Positions 33,415-44,500 are shown, numbered from the stretch's first letter. The stretch: DNA of 64,000 bases from Tolypocladium sp. Sup5 PDA-1 (GCA_000750105.3 JPHH03000092.1:23135-87134); one strand, 5' to 3'. Notes: generated by a model from the letters alone, not told the origin. A program made the numbers and translations.

Positions 33415-34256
33415 CTAAGCCAAATTTTGTCCCTGCAGTCGGCTGATATATCAGCGTGCCGCTAACAATCAGCCTATTCGTTAAGGGCGGAAGAGACACG
33501 TACAACTTCACGCCTAGTCCTCCTCTTCTATAGTTGCCCGTATATTAGCGCCACTAACAATCAGCCTATTCGTTAAGGGCGTAAGAGACACGTACAACAT
33601 CCTATAGTCGCTCATAATATTAGCACGCCGCTAATAATCAGTCTGTTCGGTGTCAGTATGAAGAGTCACTTACCTCTATCAGCTATAGTCGCCCGTTGTG
33701 TAAGCGCGCCGCTAATCAGCCTGTTCGGTAATGGAAGAAATACTTACTTGTATCTATAGGCGCCAAATATATTAGCACGCTAGTAACAATTAACCTATTT
33801 GTTAGTGGCGGGACGAGCCACTTACTTGAAATTTCTGAGCTTCCTCCTATAGTCACCCGTCGTTTAGCGCGCCGCTGACAATCAGTCTGTTCGGTATCGG
33901 TAAGAAGAGTTACTTACTGCAAATAGTTGTCTCCGCAAAGCCCTCTATAGTTGGCCGTCGATTAGCATGGCGCTACAATTAGCCTATTCGTTAACGACTG
34001 GGAGAGCTACTTCATCCTTTTGCGCTTCGATAACTTCTTTAGCGAATTTTTGATCCTGAAGAGCTTCTTCTCTAGAAAAAGCTTGAGAAGCCTTAAAGAT
34101 CATGTCTGGAAGTGATTCAGCTTCAAGGTGCCACTTCTTTACAAATGGAGTTTCAAGCAGTGGTTGAGCCTGTCGGCCGACAATCTTCGAGTCTGCTAGT
34201 GGACTAGCTGTAGACAGTCCGACAAGAAGAGTGGCGAGAGTGGTTGAGACCTTCAT
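33415..34256 (-). CDS. Small secreted protein encoded by one long exon plus seven tiny exons between repeated introns
   Basis: The ATG at 34256 opens a clear signal peptide (MKVSTTLATLLVGLSTASPL), then an 82-residue first exon (34011-34256) ending KEVIEAQKDE. Seven GT-AG introns follow: 33945-34010, 33847-33917, 33754-33825, 33683-33747, 33602-33673, 33528-33595 and 33433-33503 (66, 71, 72, 65, 72, 68, 71 bp). They separate exons of 27 nt (RALRRQLFA), 21 nt (EEAQKFQ), 6 nt (IQ), 9 nt (LIE), 6 nt (DV), 24 nt (KRRTRREV) and a last exon GQNLA-stop (33415-33432). Donors are GTAGCT once, GTAAGT four times and GTACGT twice; six acceptors are CTATAG and one CTGCAG. All introns are phase 0 and all internal exons are multiples of three, giving 118 residues if all are included. 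Basic motifs LRRQ and KRRTRRE could be Kex2-type sites. If intron 1 were retained, translation would stop after about 88 residues. The family is unknown to me. Confidence 0.72.
33433..34010 (-). repeat. Tandem array of seven homologous introns
   Basis: The seven introns of the secreted-protein gene are copies of one sequence. Shared blocks on the minus strand are a donor followed by a C/T-rich stretch, then (T)AACGAATAGGCTGATTG or the variant CCGAACAGACTGATT, then TTAGCGGCGCGCTAAT and the end CGGGCGACTATAG. Successive acceptors lie 98, 93, 71, 81, 74 and 95 bp apart. Introns 6 and 7 are the most alike over their 5' 45 bases, suggesting the latest duplication. A CTAAT or CTAAA branch-like site sits about 15-20 bases before most acceptors. 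Confidence 0.85.
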
Positions 34257-34350
34257 TTTGGCAATAAATTCTGGCAATAAGATGTTGGCAAGGGATGCTT
34301 TGTTAGCAGCAAAAGGTCTGGATAGGTATTCAGGTTGAGGCCACCCATGG

Positions 34351-34363
34351 ACTATATATTTAT
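34351..34363 (-). promoter_or_regulatory. TATA-like element of the secreted-protein gene
   Basis: On the minus strand this reads ATAAATATATAGT, about 95-105 bp before the ATG at 34256, a normal distance for a fungal core promoter. Confidence 0.5.
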
Positions 34364-35534
34364 GTCGAGGTAGAATAGAATATTCCATGGCTACGTAGTT
34401 GGTCAGGTAAGACGACCTAGTTGCATGATTGTTCCATGTATGATCGTCGTCTCCTGGAAACAGGGGTATCTTTATGCGGCCCAGCTCGGTAGGTAGAATT
34501 GAGCCGAGTCAGTCCCGAGTATTAAGTCCCAACTTTAATCAGTTTCATAAGGGACGATGGGCGTCCGGTAATTACTTCGTGCACACATACTTGACAGTTG
34601 CCAAGAATTACTTGAAATTCAACGTCTTCTTCTTTTGTGGTTGACTTTGGTCATTCACGCTGAAACACCCAGCATCTATTAGTGCAGTCACTTGCTTTCC
34701 GCAAACGCTTGCCCACTCACCTGCAGCCTTGCTTTGCTCCCCTCTCGAGTCCCCTGCATCTTCAGCAGCGCCCACCTCGGGCACGCACGAAAAGTATAAA
34801 CTGCATAAACCGTCCATACATCGGCCGCCGACGATCAGATGACCGAATACCAACAGGCCAGGCTGTTAATTACGGAATTGGTTAATATGAACTAGAAAGG
34901 CTTGGGGGCGGTACTGTTCCGCGAATAAGACCGGCTCTGGCTGGCTCAGAAGTCCCTCTGTGTATTCAGGATGCCATAGAACTTTAAGGTTATGGAGCCT
35001 CGGCCCGAAATGGGCTTGGCCTTGTTGCAGCCATATCGTGCTGCTGAACGAAGACCAAAGGGATCCCCACTGCAGCTTCACCGTTTGGAAAACGCAAAAG
35101 CTATCCATGAACAAACATTTCGAATCTATTGGTCGTGCTGAACGCTGGCATTGAATTGAGTCAAGATGAGGGCCCTCCTTCACCGGGTTATACCCAGTGC
35201 ATCACATTATGCGAAGACGTTACGTCGCTTTATCGGACTGATGGATCCAATGGACCAGGTTGTGGAGCTTTCCGATCAGGCCTTTCTTCGGCCAGATTTC
35301 ATGCCAAGCAGCAGCATCAAGAACAAACTCCTCATCAATCTCTGCCTCGGCCCTATGCCGAAATAATAGAGTCTTAATAACTACCTAGTTGAATACGTGG
35401 CTGAAGTATCGCACCTGTTACGGGCGCACCCGACATCGTGGGGCCGCAGCTCCCGGCCCGCCAGAGCCGGGTCCAATAGCCGGGCACAACCCGTGACATT
35501 ATCCTAATTTAAGAGTCCTTTAATTCCCTTCTTT
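34364..35534. other. No supported gene
   Basis: Open frames on both strands (for example 34866-35183 minus) have no recognisable domain. The short phrase LVVLNAGIELS near 35130-35160 resembles an SDR motif by chance, but nothing around it supports a dehydrogenase. Confidence 0.35.
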
Positions 35535-35580
35535 GTCTAGACTGCTGATTATGAATAGTCTAGACTGCTGATTATTGATC
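35535..35580. repeat. 23-bp direct duplication
   Basis: GTCTAGACTGCTGATTAT occurs at 35535-35552 and again at 35558-35575, 23 bp apart, each containing the palindrome TCTAGA. It is a recent local duplication in non-coding sequence. Confidence 0.8.
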
Positions 35581-35667
35581 GCTTTGGCCGCCCTTTAGCC
35601 TGTACAGGCCTTGGAACGGCAGCCCTTTCATTTTGGGTGGCTGGGGCCCTCCTACAGAGCGCACATG

Positions 35668-35976
35668 TCAAACGCGCCAGCCAATGGGGGAGCGCATTGT
35701 TGCGTCTCTGGAACCTTGTGGAATTACCATATTTGGCCACAAACGGTACTGTGTGTCCATTAGTGAATGTCTATGCATGTCGTAAGGCTCTTGAAAGCGG
35801 GCGTTGTCTTTTGCCTCGATCGGATACCGTTCTTGTGGGAACGAGTCTTGTCGCAGAACTGCATCCAGGCCGTATCGTTCGTGGTGGAACGATGGGTGTC
35901 GAGTAGCAGGAGGGTAGTATTGCTGCTGAAACGACTGCTGCAGTGGGAAAGAGTGCTGCGACCAGGCTCGAACCAT
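35668..35976 (-). other. Gln/His/Arg-rich open reading frame, status uncertain
   Basis: A 102-codon open frame with a low-complexity, protein-like composition (SFPLQQSFQQQYYPPATRHP, RYGLDAVLRQDSFPQERYPI). No domain, start context or splice partner is apparent. It may be an exon of a decayed gene or chance. Confidence 0.25.
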
Positions 35977-36423
35977 GGCTAGTGAATTGGTGTGCTGTTG
36001 CTTTAAGTCTCAATGAAATGGTGCTCTGTAAACGAAGATCGATCAGCCTCTGCCCGAGGGACGTGGCCAAGACCGCGGCTTTTGTATGCTCGGCTATGGA
36101 GAGCTTACGTTATGCCTGACACCGGACAAGCGGTCGAACCGGGATCTACTATAGCGTTAGATACCGGCAACATGGCTAGCATTGAAGTGTCGGAAGAGAC
36201 TCCATCTTACGTGGGCGTGTGACGGGCTGCTCGAGGCGTTGTTGGATGAGGTAGAGACGTTGTAGCAGTGCTGTGTCCCAAAGATCAACGGTGGACAAGT
36301 GGCTGAATGCCCTTCTGCAAGATAACTGGATGTTCGAAAGCCGGCTTTCTATTGCATGTCGTGCGATGCTGTGCGAGTAGGCGTGCGTACTGTAGAGTGT
36401 ATGCAAATGTATGTATGTATGTA

Positions 36424-39400
36424 TTGATTACGCCTGGTGGCCGTAGGCCAATAAGGCTACTATCTGATTATGGACATGTTCGTTTCCCAATCTTTGGCAT
36501 GGTATCCTGAAAGCCCATGCAGTGTTCGATCTCGGCAATGTTATCTCGACAAAATTTCCATCACTCTCCGGGGGTTCGGGCGGTTGAACTTGTTCCAGGC
36601 AGGCGAACTTGAAGGCTGTTCTTCAAGTGTTCAGGGTCCTATCTACGGCGGCTGAAGCGGTGCTGCGACCTGTGGCCCGAGCCCAAAGCGGGCGTGTTAG
36701 TAAGAAACGTAAGAAAAGAGGAAGAAAAGAAGGTGCAGGTTTGCAATTTGTTCTCAACGTCGTGTACTCGCGAGTCGTCCTGTGGCTATCGCAAATCGTA
36801 TTGTTGTACGAACTGCCTCCATATTAGGTGTCCATTTCGCGTCGTCTGAGGGTGACTTCCCCCCAGGTAGAACGAAAGGTCCCCTCGCCGCGTCTCGGTG
36901 CATTTCATCATCTCGTGTCGGTGCGGTGCCCATTGCCTACACTGAAATAGAAAATGTGCAACTGTTTCTGGCGATTGTCCGCATGCGCATTGCTGCGATG
37001 CCGCTGCCCTGATGTTGTATCGGTACCCGTTCAATCTTGCAATACCTGTTCTTAGTTGCGCCAGCACACTGGCTTCTTCTCTCGACAAGTCATCGTACAG
37101 ACGCCTGGTGTGCTTGCCCGGCAATGCCGCGTCGACCTTCTTTATTCGCTTGCCAAGGTGGTCTGGAATGCTTGTGTCTGTCTGGTGGCTCGCTCGGGCC
37201 ACGGTCAAAGTCGTTGATCGCATTCGTGGAGATGTACGCGCTGGAGTGGCGCCTTCTGTGGTTGCTTTTCGTGCCTCCTGCTTCGCAGCCTTCAAGAGCT
37301 TATGTTCAGCGCTGGTGGGTATCCAAAGAAAAGTGACTGCGTTTCGATCGCTCTTCAGAGACTCGATGCAGTCGTAGATATGCTTAATATACTCTTGGCC
37401 AGATTGTTGGCGCGGATTGCGGAGCGAGGGAACGGCAGCTTTGTTGCTCGTCATACACAGTATGCCCCGATGGCTGAGCACAGGTAATCGCTTCAATGCA
37501 CATGCCATGGCCGCCAGCTCCCCGGAAAAGGGGTTCTGATCCTTTCTCGTACCAAGAGTGAAAGAGAATCGCTCGAGTATCGAGGATCCATGCGCTTGTG
37601 TTGGTATCTCAATGACGCCGCCGACCCCGACAACGTCGTTTCTTGCTGAGCTGCTCAATGCGATGCGCACAGCTCCGCCACTTCCGACTTCTGTTGTCTC
37701 TGCTCCGCTTTCGTCGGTGATTATGGTTTGGGCTCGCTCGACCCACGGCGCCAGTGTGAAGGGGTTGATCGTCTCAAGTTCCTCCATAGGGATCTCATTG
37801 AGTGCCGTCGCCACCTGGTAGAACGGTGAGCGATGGTATCTTCTGAACTTCCGAATACACGACGTAGCATTGCGAAGTGGATTGGTCGTGGGCAAGGCGT
37901 GGAGATCAGTCCACATCTTGACGGCTCTTCTCCAGAACCGCTCCTGCGCGCTGGCGATGTGTGCTTCGGCTTCCGCCACGACCGTTGCGACCGTGAGGAA
38001 CGTGCCCACAATTGCTTGAGCTCCCACTCGCTGAACTCGGTTGATTGGACTGGCACTTCTGTTCTTGCACGCATGCATCCAGACATTTGAGCGTAGTCCA
38101 CCACGGGGGCTACTGTAGATGCGAACAATTGCCTCGCTGTCGCCGGGGTAAGACCTCTGAGTCGCCGCAGCTCCATCGCGGCTACCAGTCCCTTGTTAGC
38201 TGCCTTCGCCAGATGCTCTTTGTACTTGAGGCCAGAGTCCATGATCACTCCGAGAACCTTGACGCTGGTCTTGGGTCGGACGAGCTGACCCTTGATCGTG
38301 AACGGCTGCGCATCGGACTTGTGCGGTTTGCGAGTAAACTGTATGACCGCAGTCTTCTGCGCCTCGAATGTTGCGCCGCTCCGCCTTTCCCAATCCAAAG
38401 CTTTCTCAATGATCGTCTCGATTCCTCTGCGATTGCTTTGCGCCGTGGGGCCTGTGACCCACGCTGTGAAGTCGTCAACTAAAGCCACCGCTCCACCATG
38501 ACGGTCGATTCGCTGCTGAACGAGATCCGCATTGAAGAAGAGAAACAGGACTGGTGACAGAGGGGAGCCTTGGGGTAGGCCGGCTTGTGGAAGGCTCTGG
38601 GCCTCCTATACCTGTCCGTTGATCTGTATGGTTGCCGTGCGATTCGAACAGAAACCTCCGACCCAGCGGAGCAAGTTCTCCGGTATGCCCCTGGCGCGCA
38701 TGCGCTGGATGAGCCTCTCTTTACACACTCCATTATACGCTCCCTTCACGTCAAAGGTCACAAGGGTCAGTATGCGTCGGTTCCTCCAGGCTGTGTACAC
38801 CTGCTCCTGCAGCAGCATTAACGCTTGCTCGGCGGATCGTTGTTTGCGCGCCCCGAAATGGTTGGTCGGCAAAAGTCCATGGGTCTCGACCGCATGTGAA
38901 ATCCTCTCAGCCACGACCGATTCCATGACCTTGCCTAGTGTAGACAGCAGTGATATAGGCCTCCAAGCCTTTGCCACGGTGTAGTTGTCCTTGTCTGGCT
39001 TCTTGAGCGGGATGATCTTGGCGTGTCTCCATTGAGTGGGCAGTCCGCCTTCTTCTAGCGACGCGCGGAACAGCAACAGGACCCGGTGCTTGACCACCGG
39101 CCAAGTCTGTTTCCAGACTATAGTGGGTAGTCCGTCTTCGCCGGGGACCTTCCACGATTTGGCGACAGAAAGCTGCCGTTCAATCTCCTCAAGCGTGATG
39201 TCTGGCATTTCGACAGCTGTTCCTCGCTGAGGTCTTTCGCCTTCATCCTCGATGACCTCCGGCGGAGGGGGGAAGAAGGTGTCTAGCATTTCCTCGGCCT
39301 GCTCATTGCCGTTGACCGTTCTCGTGCCATCAGCTCGTACGAGCTGCGGCACCTTGCCGAACGCTGTGTCGCTGGCTGAGTTCAGGTACCTTGCAGCCTT

Positions 39401-39464
39401 CCAAATATTGCTGTTGTCCGCTAGAAACTCAAGCCAATGCGTCTTCTTCTGCTGCCTAATGGCG
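36424..39464 (-). mobile_element. 5'-truncated LINE (RT plus RNase H), degenerate
   Basis: Minus-strand ORF2 remains of a Tad/I-type non-LTR retrotransposon. It begins abruptly at about 39464 with RQQKKTHWLEFLADNSNIWK. RT blocks follow (IIPLKKPDKDNYTVAKAWRP, ISLLSTLGKVMESVVAERIS, FDVKGAYNGVCKERL), then a frame change near 38605, and the catalytic region ALVDDFTAWV at about 38480, where the usual Y/F-A-D-D reads V-D-D. After a further frame change near 38040 come the RNase-H-like part and a CCHC-type end (QCACGQSPETVAHFLFQC). The 3' UTR carries GAACAGCCTTCAAG and ends with GGCGTAAT followed by a short (ACAT)n run at 36412-36424. The N-terminal endonuclease and ORF1 are missing. It cannot be autonomous. 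Confidence 0.88.
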
Positions 39465-39466
39465 TC

Positions 39467-39545
39467 ATGTATGTATGTGTATTTTCCGTCCAGCGGCCGT
39501 GAGGCCGCTCAGGTCCCCGCGGGGGGGCACAGGACGTGCTGAGCT
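39467..39545 (-). mobile_element. 3' tail of a related LINE, abutting the truncated LINE
   Basis: Read on the minus strand, this is AGCTCAGCACGTCCTGTGCC followed by a GC-rich hairpin-forming stretch, then GCCGCTGGACGGAAAATACA and (CATA)n. The same roughly 80-bp block recurs in plus orientation at 56776-56863. Its end resembles the GCCACCAGGCGTAAT-(ACAT)n terminus of the adjacent LINE. The next LINE in the same orientation starts directly after the tetranucleotide run. Confidence 0.6.
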
Positions 39546-40458
39546 AGGCTATCAAAAGGCCGTCGTGGCCGGCCTCATCCAGTTCAGCTGTTCACAAATC
39601 CCCCCCAAGCCCATTGTAGGCCACCTTGGAAAAGACTTATCTACCCATAGGATCTCCAACAATCTCCAACAATCCTCTGTTTCGCCTGGATAGGGCTAAA
39701 CGCTCCGGCGCCGTCAAACAGACCCAAAAGCACACTGCGCACAACCTCCCAGACTAACCGCCCACAAACAATCCTTGCATCTCAGCCTTCCCAGCATCTC
39801 AGTCTTCCCAGCACCTCGGTCATCGATTCGGTGGTTAATAACTTTTACGATATATTTGATTCACGCAATAAAGATCGGAAAAAATGGTCCAACCAGCAGC
39901 CCCTCTTGTGTGGTCGCAGCCTGCGCTGAAGCGCCGGCGCCGCCATGGGCACACAATCTCTTGCCGACGCCATTGCGCGCTGGCGACATTTACTGCGCAG
40001 ACGTGAGCGAGCCCAAAATATCGGACGCCAGACGCTGATTGAGTTGCGCGGCTCAAGCACTCGAATGCAGAAGAGGGACAGCCAATGATACAACTCATGA
40101 TCGTATCAAATTGGCATGCAGGCAGATGCCGCACCAACATTATGGTGGAAAAACGGATCGTTTTATGGCAATTTTGGCATCAAAAACCTTGAATCACTCG
40201 GCCCAACAATACGCCCGCGAGGGAAATGTGAGTCTGCACATCCAATACACGGCAATAACAAAGTCGCCTTCTAATAGAAACTCGTCTCGGGCATCATTCA
40301 ACCAGACGAACTAGCTGCACCAGTTAACGACTGCGATGTTGGTCACTGCCAGTCCATTCCAGCCCACGGTGGTGCTGGCGGGTCAATGAGAAACGAAGCT
40401 GGTCGCCGTGATGCAATAGGTAGGAGCAGCGCGAGAGGAGCAATGGAGACAGAGGAGC

Positions 40459-40487
40459 ATGTATGTTTGTATGTATGTATGTATGCT
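40459..40487. repeat. GTAT/GTTT microsatellite
   Basis: An imperfect (GTAT)n run. The same tetranucleotide in the opposite reading ends the LINE tails in this window, so it may mark another eroded LINE 3' end. Confidence 0.6.
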
Positions 40488-40589
40488 GCAGCTGGCCCGC
40501 CTTGGACAAGCTTAGGGTAGCACGGTGTTAAGTGCGCCACCGGTGCAGCTGCTGGAATCATTGGCGGGGGGACCATGGAAGATCAGCTG

Positions 40590-40620
40590 AGCAGCAGCAG
40601 CAGCACCACCACCACCACCT
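40590..40620. repeat. AGC/ACC trinucleotide repeat
   Basis: About five GCA units followed by six CAC-type units form a short compound microsatellite. Confidence 0.8.
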
Positions 40621-41220
40621 GTTGAATCGGCTCGTCGGCTTCCATCCATCCAATGCCTTCCGTGACAGTAGCAGCGTCTCTTTTTCAAAAGACAGGAGGG
40701 ACACCCAGCTGCAGACGTCAAGCATGAAGAAGCTGTAAGTGCACCTTTACAACCATCATCGACTCGGTGCTGACCTGCTCGCTTGCAGGAAATAATAATA
40801 CCATTGTTCTCGTCACCGCCATTGACTGCTGGACCTGTTCCTGCCTCGTCCACACTACTGTCAAAATCATGGCCAATGCCGACTTCAACTGCGACCAGCC
40901 GGAACGTCGGGCTCCTCTGATGGCTGGACGGCATCTTCCCCCTCCTCCCCTTTGCTCTCCGGCCTGTCTCATACCGCCGCTTTATGCTTTTTTCCGAGGA
41001 CATCAACCTACGCAGTCCCGCTCGCAGAGCTTGTGGCATCTGGTTCGACAGGGGATAAAACGACCAGTGCTGCATTGAGGGTTTGTTTTGGGCACCCACC
41101 TCAAGAGCTTCTGTTGAGCACCCGCAAGGATGCTACAAGGCATTCCACGATGCGAACACCTTACCAATTCGCACTTGCATGTTGTACTACCGCAAGCGCT
41201 CGAAAAACGAGTTGAGATAG

Positions 41221-44200
41221 GTGGGGTGGGATCAATGGGTGTCGAGCTGCGCTGCAAAGGGCGACGGCTCACCATTTGCATGTCGGAGTTGCTTTCCTGA
41301 GGGCGAGACCGTCTTGGGTTGTGCGGGCTGTGTACGTTGCTTGACGCGGGGTATCCTGTCGCCTGCGGCCCAGCTTCACGGCCGTACTGGGTGCGAGCAT
41401 ATGTTTCCCGATGAGCTCAAGGGTCTCACGCCGGTCGAGGAGAAGCTCATCGCGCTGAATTCATGTTATGGGTTTGTGACGAGGTACAGCATTCCGGGCG
41501 GCCAGAAGCAGGCCGTGAGGTATCCGAGGCATACCAAGGACCACATCACGGTGTTCCCGAACAATGTGCAGGAGCTGGCCACGAAAGAGCTCCCCCACCC
41601 CCTTTTACAAGTCATGGACGAGATCCATGTTTCGTGGCAGGGCGCGGAGAAGCCGGCACCAAGCGACTTGTCAAGTCTCTTGTCGGTCAGGCGGCGAGTC
41701 GTCGAGAGGGGTCATATTTGGCTGAAGAAGAACAATCCCCACTACGCCGAGATCGAGATCGGCGCGGCGGAGATGGATAGTTGGGGAGCCCCGACACACG
41801 GGGTTCCATGCGAAACGAGCCGTCCGCGTGGGAAAAGACACGGACGGCGCAAGTCGTGCCGCCCACGGAGCGTGACTGGATGATGGGGGTTCGGTGAGAT
41901 CGAAGAAGTTCTCGCTCTGCTCAATCAAGGGCAAGACATGTCGACCAGCCAGGCTCGAGGGCCCGGGCTGAACGAAGCAGTGACCTTGAGCCCGATCAGG
42001 CTGGGAAACCGATCAATGAAGTTACCTCTTCTGGCATGTTTGCGCTGGACGGACCGCCGGATGTAGCGGACGAGGGAAAATTGAGGTTTGCCTGCGACGC
42101 CGTCGGTGAAGCTGCTGGCGACGGCCACGTAGAGCCGAGACCGTGGGTCGGATCCTTGGGGGAGAGGCGGCGAGAGCATGGCGACGGCTGTGAGCCGTAT
42201 ATTCAAGTTTCCCGAGGTGATGAATTCGCCGTTTGAGGCCTTCTTCGCCAAGACGTTCCCAAGTCTATTCCCGTTTGGCGTTGGAGGACCAAGATTGGCT
42301 GATGAAGCCATCCTAGGAGCGGGAAGTGCCGTCGATTCGCGTGGTAGGACTGCTAGGGCAAAGGTAGCGCGAGACCTCCTATCGTCTCGAACATGGGCCT
42401 TCGAACATGGGCTGACATTGTGCTGCGGCGCTAGGGTGCCAGATTTGTGACGCACCACATTTTCGCATTTCTTGTCTTCAACATGGGTGTGCGAGTGAGG
42501 AACCGCCGTGTCAGCATGCTGAGCGTGACGAGGAAGAATTTCCGGAAGGTAGAGCGCATTGTGCGTTCGCTGACCGCAGAAAGGCTAGCGGCGGTGAGGG
42601 TCGAGCTGGAGAGCTCGGGCAAAACCACCGATGATGGCGTGAAGGAGCTTCTTAGGAGCCTGTCGCTGTACGGCCATCGGCAGCCTATGTCCAGAGGGGT
42701 CCGCCTGAATATGCGGCGGAAGATCCAGTCGCTCATCGTTCGGTACGGTGTGCCGGCCATCTGGTTCACGCTCAACTCGAACGACATTACGAATCCAGTA
42801 AAGCTGCGACTGGCAGCATACCCGCATACGCGACCCCGAAGCGGTTGAGGCTTTTCTGAGAAGCCTTGACGTTGCGTACAAACGTACGCGGCTGGCTATC
42901 TCGGATCCCGTGAGCTCCGCTATATTTCCACCGGGAAATGACGCTATTCTTCGAGTATTACATCAAAGTAGGGGAAGAGCCGGTGTTCGGGCGCATGAGC
43001 CAGTATTATGGTGCTGTAGAGACGAATGAACGGGGAGCGCTCCATGTTCATGGGCTGCTCTGGCTGCACGGAAACGCCCATCTAAGTCGGATACTTGCCG
43101 ACGTCGTCGGCGAGGACCAAGCGGCATACCGTGAGCGCATCATCCAATACGTAGACAGTGTCTTCTCAGAGGTATTGATCTAGGCGTGTTGCTGACCATA
43201 CAAGTCTGTTGACGGTCCACTGGAGCTAAGCTGACCTGAAGGCAGGATCTAGACCAGGAAGGGTTCTGCATCGTCCAGGTGGAGTGGTCGGTGACATCGG
43301 ACATATCGCCGCTGATGCACAATGGCAAACAATTCCCAGCGTCCTTTGACGAGGAAACGAATTTCTGTGCCGGCGCGACTCAGATCCATACCCATAGCCC
43401 GACCTGTGTCAAGTACTCGTTCGGCAACGGGGGCCGAAAGGGTGACCTCTGTCGGTTTAAGGCGACATGGAGATTGGTCGACAAGACTGCCTTCACGGCA
43501 GACGGGGAGCTGCAGATCCGGAGGACGCACAGCTTGGTAAATCGATGGAACAAGGCCATCGACGTCGGGCTTCGGCACAACCATGACATCTCCTTCATTG
43601 CCACGCAGCGCAAGACCATGGCCCTCGTCTATTATGTCACGAATTACGCAACGAAACTTGAGGCGACGGAATGGCCGATGGCGGGGAGAACGGTGGAGGC
43701 AATACTACGGTGACGCCGTCAGCGGGAATAGCACGCGACAGTTCTTGATGAGGGTGGTGAACCGTATGTTCACGGAGCGTCCGCCATCGCAGGTCGAGTT
43801 CGTCGCTCACCTTCTAGGATGTCCGGCCGAGTTTACGAACAGTAGTGCTTGGGCGTACCTGAATACATCTTTGCTGTATTGGCACGTGTTCCGACGATGG
43901 CGGCATCTCCGACAAGTAAGTGGCGCAGCAGTTACAGACGATTCCGTGGATGAGTCGATCGTCATCGAAGAAGCAGGCCAGACGCCTTGCCATGTCGAAT
44001 ACCGAGGAGATCTCCTGCGGGATTATACCTGTACGACTATGTATCGCTTGTCAGACTCAAATGCAACAGCAACGATGAGCATTCTGCGGCTTAGGGGGAG
44101 ATGCCCTTCGAGTATGGATGGGGGCCAGGAAGATACCACCACAGGAACAGGTCAGGACCATAAAGTCGCAACAGATATGTGCCTCCAGGGAGAGGGAGAG

Positions 44201-44500
44201 AATGATTCAAGGCATACAAAGCATAGCCGCGACCCGTGAGAGTGTTCACCGTGCTGCGTTGCAGAGTGTGTTCACCGCTTTTGGGGAGGACGACATCGAA
44301 ATGAGGACGGCGGACACCGATGAGACCGTAGGCGACGCAGATCCGAAAATGGACGTGATGATGGTGTCTCTGGCATTCCCAATTCTGATGAAGACGATAT
44401 CATTATTGTTGAACACCCTGAAGTCACCGTGGAGTTGTTGGAATCGATCCTTAGCCTCAAACGAGGACAACATCAACGACTTCCGCCAAAAGCTCCGCTA
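41221..44500 (+). mobile_element. Degraded Helitron encoding a Rep (HUH) domain and the start of the helicase region
   Basis: Rolling-circle transposon. A cysteine-rich N-terminal region (FACRSCFPEGETVLGCAGCV, GFVTRYSIPGGQKQAVRYPR) is followed by the Helitron-like N domain (FAFLVFNMGVRVRNRR, WFTLNSNDITNPVKLRLAAY), the HUH motif RGALHVHGLLWLHGN at about 43050, and the two-tyrosine motif ALVYYVTNYATKLE at about 43620. A probable intron lies at about 43171-43245 (GTATTG...GGCAG) joining VFSE to DLDQEG. After that come ERPPSQVEFVAHLLG and NTSLLYWHVFRRWR. The helicase walker motifs are not found; the sequence degrades after 44040. The frame changes at least five times (for example near 41850, 42440, 42830, 43690) and stops occur at about 42064 and 42120. 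Neither terminal signature (5' TC, 3' hairpin-CTRR) could be placed. Confidence 0.87.

Larger units (their letters stand above)
39546..41220. other. Non-coding stretch with microsatellites
   Basis: No supported gene. Contains (GTAT)n at about 40459-40487 and a GCA/ACC trinucleotide run at 40590-40620. Open frames here have simple-sequence or random composition. Confidence 0.4.

Noticed and set aside
33433..34010. Regularly spaced repeats that superficially look like a CRISPR array
   Set aside because: Repeats are imperfect, spacings vary from 71 to 98 bp, the genome is eukaryotic, and each unit carries splice donor, branch-like and acceptor sequences in the right order.
35126..35165. Short-chain dehydrogenase-like NAG motif
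   Set aside because: Only an 11-residue resemblance (LVVLNAGIELS); no Rossmann glycine motif or YxxxK found in any frame nearby.
41671..42458. Minus-strand open frames inside the Helitron
   Set aside because: They overlap the Helitron coding strand and have no motifs of their own.
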